Assembly: GCF_028748185.1 (NCBI RefSeq)
Contig: NZ_CP118164.1
Span: 2,666,001 to 2,730,000 of the forward strand
DNA length: 64,000 nucleotides
Source of the DNA: Bremerella sp. P1
Lineage (GTDB): Bacteria > Planctomycetota > Planctomycetia > Pirellulales > Pirellulaceae
Reading direction: 5' to 3'
The notes beneath the pieces were generated by a model that searched no databases, was not told the DNA's origin, and was given only the letters and a program-made list of their open reading frames with translations. This document shows positions 28,384 to 36,932 of the stretch, piece by piece; the first letter of the stretch is position 1, and every line of letters starts with the position of its first letter. The position numbers were made by a program, and so were the translations under genes.

Positions 28384-29400
28384 CTAATTGGAACTCACTT
28401 CGCCGCCCGCCATCGTGGCATTGTTACGGTAGACAGTGATGTCGATCGTCTCGGACACGAAGGCAACACTTCCATCCGCATAGGCAAACTGCAAGCCGCC
28501 TGGGTGTGAGCTCATGAAGGAGTAGTTGTTCGGCCAGTCGGTATGCGCACAGAGTAGATCCGCATGACGATTGCCGGTCTGGCAGGAGCCGCTCTGGGCA
28601 CGAGGGTTAGGAGGAACCGCACATGTGCCGGTAGTTCCATTGAACCACCACCACCAGGAGTGATTGCAGTAAGCGGGGATCGCTTCACCAATCATGTAAG
28701 TATTCGACGTACCGTCCTTGATGTCGGCCATGTCGGTCTTGCAGGGCCTCGATCCCCCGCGAAAGAAGATGCCATTGCCCGAGTCCAATCCGTTGCCGGT
28801 GGTTCCCCAAGGGGTAGTAGCATGCGTTCCCGAATTAACAATCCAGGTACCCCATTCCCAGTTCGCACCACAGACGCCTTTGTAGTTGTTCACACCCATC
28901 AGGGCGTTACCGTCGATGTTGGCACGGTTGTTTCTTTTGCCGTCGTCGTGCAAACCATCGCTCGGGCAAAGAAAGGCGTCGATGCTTTGCTGAGCGACCC
29001 AGGCGTTTGAGCCTTGGGTTGGATTGCTGTACCAGGTGGTTGCCGTGTTTTCGGGATCATTGCCGATACCGTAATTGAAATCGATCGCGTCGTATAAGTT
29101 GGACTGCTCAATGAATGGGAGCGTCTCGCGTAGCCAACTGGTGCCCTTGTTATTTTGGTCGTAGCCGCCGTTGCTGTAGCTCAGCGGGAACTTGCCGAAC
29201 GTATCGTGGTAGTTGTGGCAAGCGAGTGCAAGCTGCTTCAAATTGTTGGAACACGTCATCCGCCGAGCCGCTTCGCGGGCCTGTTGGACAGCGGGAAGTA
29301 AGAGGGCAATCAGAACCCCAATGATCGCAATCACCACAAGGAGTTCGACCAACGTGAATCCAGAACGGCCAGATACACGCGAACGAAATGACACAGACAT
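28384..29400 (-). CDS. DUF1559 prepilin-like secreted protein (module 2)
   Basis: 338 aa from ATG 29400 (MSVSFRSRVSGRSG), with GGAG upstream. Prepilin leader ends GRSG (Gly 14) before [16 protein letters not shown]. The core has [23 protein letters not shown] and SHPGGLQFAYADGSVAFV near the end. A Trp-rich piece (CNHSWWWWFNGTTG) is unusual for this family. It is the second of three consecutive modules on the minus strand, and shares its upstream operator-like pair with module 1. Expected location is outside the inner membrane, after prepilin-type processing. Confidence 0.93.
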   Translation of the reverse strand: MSVSFRSRVSGRSGFTLVELLVVIAIIGVLIALLLPAVQQAREAARRMTCSNNLKQLALACHNYHDTFGKFPLSYSNGGYDQNNKGTSWLRETLPFIEQSNLYDAIDFNYGIGNDPENTATTWYSNPTQGSNAWVAQQSIDAFLCPSDGLHDDGKRNNRANIDGNALMGVNNYKGVCGANWEWGTWIVNSGTHATTPWGTTGNGLDSGNGIFFRGGSRPCKTDMADIKDGTSNTYMIGEAIPAYCNHSWWWWFNGTTGTCAVPPNPRAQSGSCQTGNRHADLLCAHTDWPNNYSFMSSHPGGLQFAYADGSVAFVSETIDITVYRNNATMAGGEVSSN

Positions 29401-29833
29401 GAAAGATCTCCAGGAATAGATAGATATAGGAAGAGACTCAAGTGGTTGTGGATATCTACTAAGAGATGCTTCCACGGAAATGATTGTTGGAGAGGGGATC
29501 AGTCCCCCGCCTAATTAAGGAAGTGCCCAATAATACGAAATTTGCGAATCGGGTAAACCAAAATGTGAATGAATTGGATATCACACTTTGGGACACAAAA
29601 ATAGCCAAAAATATCGGCCAAATGGTCGATTTACGCCAGAATCTAGCAGAAAGCAATCTGGGCTGTGCCCGATTCGCAATATCGGTGAGATTTGTTGCGA
29701 GCAGCGGATAGGGACACGATGCGAGAGAGAGCCGCTTAAAGACATCGCTTCAACGTTATAGAGACGTTGGTATCAAGATACTAATCAGGGCGTGCTAACA
29801 TGCCAGCCGCCCCGATTAGGTTGCATGACCCGC
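29401..29833. promoter_or_regulatory. Upstream region of module 2 with paired inverted sites
   Basis: 433 bp. TTGCGAATCGGG (29542-29553) and CCCGATTCGCAA (29668-29679) stand 126 bp apart centre to centre, again with the near copy about 141 bp before the start. The minus strand reads TTTACC (-35-like), 16 bp containing CGATTCGC, then TATTAT (-10-like), which is the best promoter seen in the modules. No other gene is evident. Confidence 0.75.
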
Positions 29834-30280
29834 TTACCTGGGATTCAGCGGAATATCAAAGTCGTGTTCGGAAGATTCCTCTGGCACGTCGATTTCATCC
29901 CGGTAGACGGGAAACAGCATGTTGCCCTTGGGATGAAAGTCATTCTTGGCGGAGGACTGCCCGTCGAATCCTTCCACGCGTATCGTGTGGGGACCTGGTA
30001 CGACACCTTTGGCATTGTCCCAGTCGGTATCGTATCGACCATCCACAATGTCGGTGTAACCGCCAGGCCCGCTGTTGCCGGCTTCGGTGTCCGGCGTAAA
30101 GAAAATCTTACCGGCCGGCAAGGGCTCGCCATCGTAGAGGACGTCGCCGGAAACGCGATAGCGCTTCGGACCGTCATCCCCTGAACTGCAGCCAACCGTG
30201 GCGAACAACGCCATGAATGTCGCCACGATTGGCCACAGCTGCCCCTGCCTAGCAATGAATTGATAAAGGTGGAAGCTCAC
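29834..30280 (-). CDS. Carboxypeptidase-regulatory-like lipoprotein (module 3)
   Basis: 148 aa from ATG 30280. A longer N-terminus than its relatives leads to lipobox ATVGC (Cys 31). The body begins YRVSGDVLYDGEPLPAGKIFF and ends DFDIPLNPR, the same beta-sandwich plan as in the other modules. It overlaps the DUF1559 stop by 4 bp, so it is translationally coupled, in contrast with modules 1, 2 and 4, which have 88-109 bp with a hairpin. Probably an outer-membrane-anchored partner of the DUF1559 protein. Confidence 0.82.
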   Translation of the reverse strand: MSFHLYQFIARQGQLWPIVATFMALFATVGCSSGDDGPKRYRVSGDVLYDGEPLPAGKIFFTPDTEAGNSGPGGYTDIVDGRYDTDWDNAKGVVPGPHTIRVEGFDGQSSAKNDFHPKGNMLFPVYRDEIDVPEESSEHDFDIPLNPR

Positions 30281-31299
30281 GGGGAGTAGCCTCCAACCGG
30301 TCCGCCGTCTCCGCGTCGACCTAACGAGCGATAAACAGCGAGGTCCATGTTTTCACTGAAGAAACGTACCGAAGCGTCTCCTAACGTGAACATGCATCCG
30401 CCTGGGTGACGGCTACCGAAGGTCGACGTCATTTCCGCCAATTGATGAGATGTCGAGATCGGTACCGCACTGTTAATGGGATTCGCCGCGGCACAGAGCG
30501 TGATCGGCGTAGCGAATACTGAGTTAACCAGTTGGCCGGAAGCCCAGCTGGTTTCGCGAGTTTTGATGCCAGGGTGCGAACCTAACAGGAAGTGATACAT
30601 CGATTCGCCAACCATGAACGTGTTGGTCGTACCGTCAGTCACATCGCTGAACCGAGTAGGCGAGTTGTTGTAGAACATGCCGTTGGTGAAGAAGTAACGC
30701 GTTGGGCTGCTGGTGCCGGCACATGCGACGTGAAGGTCGGCGTTCACCGTGCCTGGGTCCCCACCACCCTGGCATGCCAGGTAGTTGAGTGTTGGGGCAT
30801 CGCCGCCTGAGTTGGGATCGGACGGGCACTTGTACATTTCGAGCGGTTCGAATTGGTACTGCTTGTTCGGGGATGAGCAGCTGGAGCTAAAGGGCGAGAA
30901 GATTCGCGTGAAGTCGAATTTGTCGTGCAGGCTATTCTGTTCCACAAAGGGAAGAATGAGCACGGTCCACGGGGCGAATGTCTGAGTGCATTCGTTGCTG
31001 TTGCCACCCAGCGGAGTCGTTCCATTCACACAAGTCACATGGCCACTCACCGCACCAGGCGGGAATGCAAGATGGGTATCGTGATAGTTGTGCAAGGCGA
31101 GACCGATTTGCTTCATCTGGTTTGAGCAACTCATACGGCGAGCAGCCTCGCGCGCTTGTTGAACTGCCGGCAAGAGCAAGGCAATGAGAACCCCGATGAT
31201 GGCAATTACTACGAGTAGTTCGACGAGCGTGAAGCCTCGCGATTGCTTCCGTAGCCTATCCGGGATCATTTTTATGCGCATCGATAAGTGCATGATCAT
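30277..31299 (-). CDS. DUF1559 prepilin-like secreted protein (module 3)
   Basis: 340 aa from ATG 31299, chosen because GGGAG lies just upstream; later ATGs at 31293, 31281 and 31269 are possible. The leader ends SRG (Gly 22) before [16 protein letters not shown]. The core has [22 protein letters not shown] and RHPGGCMFTLGDASVRFF. It overlaps the lipoprotein gene by 4 bp. Upstream, TTGACCCGATATGCGG on the minus strand echoes the TTGACCCGATTCGC of module 1, but no inverted second copy is present. Confidence 0.93.
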   Translation of the reverse strand: MIMHLSMRIKMIPDRLRKQSRGFTLVELLVVIAIIGVLIALLLPAVQQAREAARRMSCSNQMKQIGLALHNYHDTHLAFPPGAVSGHVTCVNGTTPLGGNSNECTQTFAPWTVLILPFVEQNSLHDKFDFTRIFSPFSSSCSSPNKQYQFEPLEMYKCPSDPNSGGDAPTLNYLACQGGGDPGTVNADLHVACAGTSSPTRYFFTNGMFYNNSPTRFSDVTDGTTNTFMVGESMYHFLLGSHPGIKTRETSWASGQLVNSVFATPITLCAAANPINSAVPISTSHQLAEMTSTFGSRHPGGCMFTLGDASVRFFSENMDLAVYRSLGRRGDGGPVGGYSP

Positions 31300-31423
31300 G
31301 GACTCCCTATCAGCGTGGTACGGTCAACCAGGCAGGAATGCCGAAAAGGGGATGAAAGGCTGCCGCGTACTGACAGATAAAAAGATTAGGAAGATGAAAA
31401 AGTTCTTCTAGCAGTTTCGGCGT

Positions 31424-31483
31424 TTCCGCATATCGGGTCAACAGAATTCGCCAGAACGAGGGCATTTGTCATGGAAATTCTGT
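31424..31483 (-). promoter_or_regulatory. Degenerate operator-like site upstream of module 3
   Basis: ATCGGGTCAA (31432-31441) matches the promoter-proximal 12-mer region of module 1, and on the minus strand gives a -35-like TTGACC. The far inverted copy is missing. Instead, ACAGAATT (31441-31448) and AATTCTGT (31476-31483) form an 8-bp inverted repeat. Confidence 0.45.
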
Positions 31484-31574
31484 TCGTTGCGATAAACTGC
31501 AAACCTTTATCGCCTGATAAGACGGAGTAACGATCCGATCACGCGGTATCACTCCTGCTTGGCAGATTGGGGAG

Positions 31575-33137
31575 CTATTTCGTTTCTGACACCACTGAAG
31601 TTGCCGAAGTAGCGATTTCAGGTGGAATCTTATCCGTCCCGATATGGCTCGGTGGAATGACCGCGATACCAATCTTAAGAGGGGTCATCTCAGGAGCTTT
31701 CACATGCTGGATTTCAATCGGTTTCTGGACGATTGCCGTCGGGAAGCGAGACAGCCACTGTGCAATATGAGCAGGTTGGTCGTCCGGATCCTCCCACACG
31801 ATGACACCACCTTGATCTTGGATTTTGGATTCGTCGATCCATGGTGCGAAGTGGGGATCGCATTCGGGATAGACGTCGATCGGCCGATCGGCATACACCG
31901 AGGCATTCCCGGCTGGCCACCACGATCCCGCGATCGTGGGAGGCTGCCCCGCATCGGCGACCGATTGCCAGCGCAGTTGGACCTCGTCCGCCAGTCGATC
32001 ACCGGGGTAGTCGACGCGCAGGTACTTCTCGCGCATCGCGGTTCCGTAGGTATTACGTGTACCGACCACAATGGCAAACACAATGCTTAGACATGCGCAA
32101 CCTACGGCAACGCGGCCACAGGTAAGCGGGTCTTGGCGACGACGCTCGAAACACATGACCAACAGTGCCGGCAAGAAGATCCAGATTGGTGCTCCGAGCA
32201 TGCTGCGAATCAGACCGCCGGTTGCCAAAGAAGCGAACACAGCGATCGATAGCGGTCCGACCACAACCGCCAATAGGTAGTCGCGTGCCAGGCGGTCTTC
32301 ATCACTGAGGTTAGTTCGCCACTTCCAGATGAACCCGAGTAGGGCCATCGATCCGATCAACATCCCGGCAATCGCGCCAAGTTGTTCTCCGAGGAACTTG
32401 GCCGGCATGATCAGATGATTCCAGGCATTCGGTTCAGTTTGGGTGCGATCTTGGATGTACTTGAGCGTGATGAAGTCGTTCTCGATCATCCACCATGCAT
32501 GCGGGGCAAACAGTAGAAGCGAAACGCCGATTAGCACGTACGGCCCCGGCGTTTTCCACAGACCGCGAACTTGAGGATGGATTGCGGCGAACGCGACCAG
32601 GCTCAAGACGAGCATGCCGTGATCGTACTTCGAAAGCAGTCCCAGCGCAACAAACACGCCAGCGGCAGTCCAGTAGGCCAAGCGTCCCTTGGTGATGGCC
32701 CAATACAGAAACACCACGGTCAGCGCGGTCATGGCCCGGCGGACCATGTTGTTATTCAGTTCGATCGTGGTGTAGTTGTAGAACGCACAAGCTTCCAACA
32801 GTGCGGCCGCAGCAAGTGCGATCCAGGGCTTATTCCGATCGCGAACGACTTCCCATACCGCCCAAATGCAAGCCAAGATGCAGGCCTGAGCGACAATGTA
32901 CGAAGCCCAGGCAGGGTCGCTGAACCAGCCACTCGTTCCAGCTGCTAACCAGGCCGGTAGAGGAGGATGCTTGTAATAGCCCCACTGCCATTGGTTGCCC
33001 CAATAGATCATTTCGATCGTATCCAACGGGGCATTCGCTGCGGTCAGAATGGGCATCAGCGACCAGACGATGACATGCGTCAGCGCAAAGAGCCAGAACC
33101 AACGCGTCCAAACCGACGACGAAGCTTCCAAATCCAT
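31575..33137 (-). CDS. ArnT/PMT-like membrane glycosyltransferase
   Basis: 520 aa with about eleven to twelve hydrophobic helices in the first 400 residues and a soluble C-terminal part. The first loop has the acid residue and HPPLPAW (about 55-61) typical of GT39/GT83 enzymes, which transfer a sugar from a polyprenyl phosphate to protein or lipid on the outer face of the inner membrane. The length fits ArnT-like enzymes. The donor and acceptor cannot be told. It stands between the DUF1559 cluster and the SPFH operon. The 3' end is 275 bp from the DUF1559 module 3 start. Confidence 0.85.
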   Translation of the reverse strand: MDLEASSSVWTRWFWLFALTHVIVWSLMPILTAANAPLDTIEMIYWGNQWQWGYYKHPPLPAWLAAGTSGWFSDPAWASYIVAQACILACIWAVWEVVRDRNKPWIALAAAALLEACAFYNYTTIELNNNMVRRAMTALTVVFLYWAITKGRLAYWTAAGVFVALGLLSKYDHGMLVLSLVAFAAIHPQVRGLWKTPGPYVLIGVSLLLFAPHAWWMIENDFITLKYIQDRTQTEPNAWNHLIMPAKFLGEQLGAIAGMLIGSMALLGFIWKWRTNLSDEDRLARDYLLAVVVGPLSIAVFASLATGGLIRSMLGAPIWIFLPALLVMCFERRRQDPLTCGRVAVGCACLSIVFAIVVGTRNTYGTAMREKYLRVDYPGDRLADEVQLRWQSVADAGQPPTIAGSWWPAGNASVYADRPIDVYPECDPHFAPWIDESKIQDQGGVIVWEDPDDQPAHIAQWLSRFPTAIVQKPIEIQHVKAPEMTPLKIGIAVIPPSHIGTDKIPPEIATSATSVVSETK

Positions 33138-33244
33138 CCGTAATTCCCCATCCTTGCGAGTGGCGTGCTATCCAGTTTCGCAGGAAGGGTACCAAGTGGA
33201 TGCTGGCAGGGAAAGATCGATCGGATTGTGGCCTACGTGCGGCG

Positions 33245-33664
33245 TTACGATTCCGACTTCTTCAATCGCTCTGCTAGCATTGCGATCGCTTCGTTGGCTT
33301 CTCCCTGCATCAGTTTGACGCCAGCTCCCATCAGCATCGAAGCGACCATGATGGGGATAGTCAGCAGGAAGAAAGTCAATGCGTAGAGCAGCGCCTGCAC
33401 CAGGTCCGGAGCCAGTTTGATCTCCGGGACGTTTTGATTGGCAGCCTCAGCGGCAGCTCTTTCCGCTGCGATGTCCTGGATGCGAGCGATCAGCGGTGGA
33501 GGCACCTCTCCGTAGATCACTTCGAGCGTTGCGTTGGCCACGTAAATGCCCAAACCAACGGCCATCACAATCAGGATCGTCCCGGCCAGCAGCTTGTAGA
33601 TCGTAACAGCGTTCAAGCCGTCGGAACTTTTCAGGGCATCATGCCGGAATTCATCGTCTCGCAT
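33245..33664 (-). CDS. Two-helix membrane protein in SPFH operon
   Basis: 139 aa. Two hydrophobic helices (about 26-48 and 91-115, the second LVQALLYALTFFLLTIPIMVASML) are separated by a charged Ala/Glu-rich loop. The C-terminus is charged (AIAMLAERLKKSES). It starts at ATG 33664, 16 bp after the SPFH gene on the same strand, so it is the last gene of a three-gene SPFH operon. It might be a membrane partner of the SPFH proteins; no family is recognised. Confidence 0.72.
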   Translation of the reverse strand: MRDDEFRHDALKSSDGLNAVTIYKLLAGTILIVMAVGLGIYVANATLEVIYGEVPPPLIARIQDIAAERAAAEAANQNVPEIKLAPDLVQALLYALTFFLLTIPIMVASMLMGAGVKLMQGEANEAIAMLAERLKKSES

Positions 33665-33680
33665 GGTTCTGCACGCCTAC

Positions 33681-34589
33681 TTAGTTCTCGGCCTGAACGT
33701 ATTGGGTACCACTTGACTTCCCGTTGCCGCTGTTCAGGTTAAACATCACATTGGCGCCGCGTGGGATGATGCTGACCTCGGCCTTCGAGTTGAGCAGTTT
33801 CTCAACTTCCATCACCTCGAGCACCGACTCCAGAATCTCGGGATCGGTCTTGCCGATTTCATTCAACATCTTACCAACGATATCTGGACGCATCGCACCG
33901 GCTTCGGCCATCTTTTGCGAGACTTCCTTGGCCGTTTCACTCTTGATCAAACCGACGCGGTTTTCACCGTCCTGCTTCATGGCGCTGGTGACCTGAATCA
34001 GACGTTTGACCACCTTGTCGGTAATGTTGTGCACCATCTGCAGGTCAGTGAAGAAGACCTTCCGAATGTAGACCGAACCGAGTCGATAGCCCCATTTTTC
34101 GGATAGAGGGGACACGGTAGCGCGAACCGTACGGCTCAGACTGTGACGGTCTTCCAGCATCTTGTCCATTTCCAGGTTACTCAGCGTGCTGATCGCACTG
34201 GAAGCGACGTTGGCTTGAAGCGAGCCTTCGGGGTTCGTGTTGATAAACAGGTAAGCGACCGGGTCGTTGACTTCCATCTCGTACCACAGACCGACACCCA
34301 TCGGTGTGCCTTCTTCCGAGTTGACCATCTGACCACGGAGGTAATGCTGACGCAGCGCCGTGCTGACGACATGGCGTTTACCAAAAAACGGGACAAGCAA
34401 CGCACCCAGGCCGAACTTCGAGATCGGCAGGTGCAAGCCTGGTTCGTCGATCGTACCGAGGACTTTACCAAAGAGTGTGTAGACCTGGGCCTCGCACTCG
34501 TGAACGATAACGTACAAGCCGAAGCTGGTGGCCAGTTTCAAAAGAATCGGAATGGTTACCAGACCGACGAATAAGCCAAAGAAAAACAT
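33681..34589 (-). CDS. SPFH/Band 7 domain protein (second of pair)
   Basis: 302 aa. One N-terminal membrane segment (about 5-27) is followed by an SPFH domain with YTLFGKVLGTIDEPGLHLP (about 38-56), then a coiled-coil-forming helical region (LIQVTSAMKQDGENRVGLIK about 195-214) and an Ala/Glu-rich tail. Such proteins form ring or cage complexes on the membrane; HflC, stomatin and prohibitin are relatives. Length and order resemble HflC, while its 67-bp-away upstream neighbour resembles HflK. HflK/HflC control FtsH, but no ftsH is nearby. Confidence 0.9.
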   Translation of the reverse strand: MFFFGLFVGLVTIPILLKLATSFGLYVIVHECEAQVYTLFGKVLGTIDEPGLHLPISKFGLGALLVPFFGKRHVVSTALRQHYLRGQMVNSEEGTPMGVGLWYEMEVNDPVAYLFINTNPEGSLQANVASSAISTLSNLEMDKMLEDRHSLSRTVRATVSPLSEKWGYRLGSVYIRKVFFTDLQMVHNITDKVVKRLIQVTSAMKQDGENRVGLIKSETAKEVSQKMAEAGAMRPDIVGKMLNEIGKTDPEILESVLEVMEVEKLLNSKAEVSIIPRGANVMFNLNSGNGKSSGTQYVQAEN

Positions 34590-34656
34590 GATTGAATCTC
34601 GCGTATTTGATTTGTGTTGTGTTCAGTCTTTTGTCACCTCAGCGAAGAGAGCGACA

Positions 34657-35664
34657 TCACTTTTCTTCTCGGGTTTGAACGACACTGACCGCGCGGGATA
34701 GCAGCGGTACTTTCAAGTCGCGGATGTAGGCATGCAAGGCGGTCGAGCCACCTTCCTGTTTGATTTGCGTAAGCGTTCGGCCCAATTCTCGCAGCGGGGC
34801 CACTTCGGCCTGAGCGTTATTCGAGGCGATGTCAACGGCTCGCTTGCTCATCGTGATCTGTTGTTCGGCGTCGGCTTGGGCAGTACTCAGGTCGGCGGCA
34901 ACTTGGTTGCGGGTACTGTTAATGGCCGACAAAGCGCGGTCGACTTCCGGTGGCGGATCGATGCTGGTGATCAACGCCGCATCGAGCTCGACACCATAAC
35001 GACCTGGCGTGCAGCGGCATTGTTCTTCCATGTACGAGTTCAACAGCGGAAGATTCTTACGCAGGTCGTTGATTGAGACCCCTTCCGTAAGGTAGACGCT
35101 GGTTTGCGCCTCATCGTCATCTTCATCATCGGTTGGCTTGGCGAGCAAGCTGGCTCCCTTAGGATCGCTGAACGTAGCAATGCGTTCGCGAAGCACACTC
35201 ACGAAGTAACCCATGATGTGTTCCAGCGGACTGGCCACACCAAACAGGTACGCGTACAGGTTGTTCTCGCTCACGCGGTAGCGGATCTGCCCGTTGACGC
35301 CGGTCGTCAGGTTATCCTTGGTCACCGCTTCAATCGTTTCCTGTTTCTTCGTGGGGTCCCATACCAGGTCGACGCTACGGGTGGCGACGCTCACCTTGTG
35401 CACCTTCTGCCACGGCATCTTGAAGTAAGGACCGCCAGGGCCGACGACGCGGACCTTGGGGTAGGTGTACCGTTTTTTCTCGTCTTCAGTCAGATTCGGA
35501 TCGTCCAGCGGCTCGACAAAGTCTTCGCTCAAGCGATCGGCCCGGCCAAACGTGGTGATCACGGCCCGCTGGTCAGGCGGAATGATGTAGAACGCCGTCA
35601 AAATGACGCGAAAAAAGACGTAGGCTGAGAGCCCGAGTACGAGCCCTACCAAAAACGATGTCAT
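34657..35664 (-). CDS. SPFH/Band 7 domain protein (first of pair)
   Basis: 335 aa from ATG 35664. An N-terminal helix (about 1-24, TSFLVGLVLGLSAYVFF) is followed by the SPFH domain: IIPPDQRAVITTFGRAD (26-42), an insert with an acidic strip (LTEDEKKRYTYPK), then GPYFKMPW and the helix-strand region to about 180. The C-terminal helical part is rich in Ala/Gln and has the STAQADAEQQITMSKRAVDI segment. It probably forms a hetero-oligomer with the next gene product, as HflK with HflC. An unusual acidic loop (TDDEDDDEAQ) sits near residue 180. The upstream region to the divergent edge has no clear promoter. Confidence 0.88.
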   Translation of the reverse strand: MTSFLVGLVLGLSAYVFFRVILTAFYIIPPDQRAVITTFGRADRLSEDFVEPLDDPNLTEDEKKRYTYPKVRVVGPGGPYFKMPWQKVHKVSVATRSVDLVWDPTKKQETIEAVTKDNLTTGVNGQIRYRVSENNLYAYLFGVASPLEHIMGYFVSVLRERIATFSDPKGASLLAKPTDDEDDDEAQTSVYLTEGVSINDLRKNLPLLNSYMEEQCRCTPGRYGVELDAALITSIDPPPEVDRALSAINSTRNQVAADLSTAQADAEQQITMSKRAVDIASNNAQAEVAPLRELGRTLTQIKQEGGSTALHAYIRDLKVPLLSRAVSVVQTREEK

Positions 35665-35892
35665 GATGTTTCCCCCGAGATGTCTGCGGCCAGATGCTGT
35701 TGTGTTCAACTGTAGCACTGCGCAAAAGCCGTGCGCTTTGAATCGTATCGCGCCGCGTGCAGGTTGCAACGGTTGTCCCCTCTGTAGGGCCTGTTGAAGC
35801 GGCGCGAAAGCTTAATGGCGCGAAACGTTAACGTGTGCGCGGCCAGTTATTCGCTGGTAGATGGAGAATATTGGGAGAAGAAGCTTGCGGTG

Positions 35893-36915
35893 CTACTGTG
35901 GCAGGTCCTCGACTTCGTCCTCGTCGTAGCGATTTACCGAAATACTATACGTATCGACGTCGACGATACGCGGTCCGGTTTTCTCTGACTGAAAAACGGC
36001 ACACGTTCCACAAATGGGCGTGAATACCGCTGTGACCTTCACAGGTTTGAGTGTATCGAGCCGCATCGTTCCCCAAGCGTAGAATTCGACCTCTAGATCA
36101 CCGGGACTGATGTAGACGTCATCTAACTCCGGCAGTTTCTTCAGGGTATCAATGCACCCCTCGTCGACCTTCGTTCCATCTGCCCAGATGTCAGAAAGCT
36201 GCGGACAATTGGCCAGGGCCGCAAAGCCATCGTTCGTCACCGCTGGTGCTTGTTCGATACTTACAGACTTCAGATCAGAAAGTTGTCCGAGCGACTGCAT
36301 GCCTCGGTCGGTGACGGTCGTTTGGCTCAGTGCAACGTCTTCTAGCGAAGAAAACAGCGGTAGCAGTTCCACGTAATCGTCCGAGGCCGTCGGTCCTTCC
36401 AGGGTGATCGACTTCATTGCCGGTGCCTGCGACAGCTGCCGCATCTGATCGACGGTGATGGAAGTGCCGATCAGCGCGAGCTCTCTTAGTTTGGGCATCT
36501 GGGCAATGGTTTCGACCGATTGATCGCTCAGCACGGCCTCGTGAAGTTCCAAGTACTCCAACCGATGACAATTGGCCAGCATGGGAATCAGCGTGTTGAC
36601 CTCGTCCGGCTCCATGAGGGTGACGTAGTCAACGTATGCATGGATATGATCGCCAAACAGTTTCCGCAGAATCCAAGGACCAGGCGGATGGGGAACTTCA
36701 TTCCATAGGTTGAGCTGTTGATAATCGTACGATGCGAAGCCTCCTGCTTTCTCGACAGCCGCCACGACTTCATCTTCACGCTGGGATCGATAGACATCCC
36801 GAGCAATCCAGCCCATCGGCAGTGAAAGCAGCAGCACTAGCACCATCAGCCCACGCAAGCCGAAGCGTAGCCAGCGGCGTTTGGGTTTCGGGCTTGGATG
36901 GTTGTCTTCTGTCAT
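35893..36915 (-). CDS. Membrane-anchored leucine-rich-repeat-like protein
   Basis: 340 aa. A basic N-terminus (KPKRRWLRFGLRGLM) leads into a transmembrane helix (about 18-38). Outside the membrane, residues about 110-270 form leucine-rich repeats of 22-25 residues (LEYLELHEAVLSDQSVE, LRELALIGTSITVDQM, LKSVSIEQAPAVTNDGF). A tail of 60 residues ends in an acidic Asp/Glu patch. Very similar architecture is found in the gene 17 bp upstream, which is a paralogue. No catalytic motif; repeats usually bind protein. The RRWLRFGLRGL-type N-terminus is a recurring planctomycete feature. Confidence 0.8.
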   Translation of the reverse strand: MTEDNHPSPKPKRRWLRFGLRGLMVLVLLLSLPMGWIARDVYRSQREDEVVAAVEKAGGFASYDYQQLNLWNEVPHPPGPWILRKLFGDHIHAYVDYVTLMEPDEVNTLIPMLANCHRLEYLELHEAVLSDQSVETIAQMPKLRELALIGTSITVDQMRQLSQAPAMKSITLEGPTASDDYVELLPLFSSLEDVALSQTTVTDRGMQSLGQLSDLKSVSIEQAPAVTNDGFAALANCPQLSDIWADGTKVDEGCIDTLKKLPELDDVYISPGDLEVEFYAWGTMRLDTLKPVKVTAVFTPICGTCAVFQSEKTGPRIVDVDTYSISVNRYDEDEVEDLPQ

Positions 36916-36932
36916 GACACGTTTTGCAAAAC

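Noticed and set aside
25661-31483. The DUF1559 array as a prophage or mobile element
   Set aside because: No integrase, transposase, tRNA target or flanking direct repeats are seen; the inverted 12-mers are inside promoter regions rather than at element ends.
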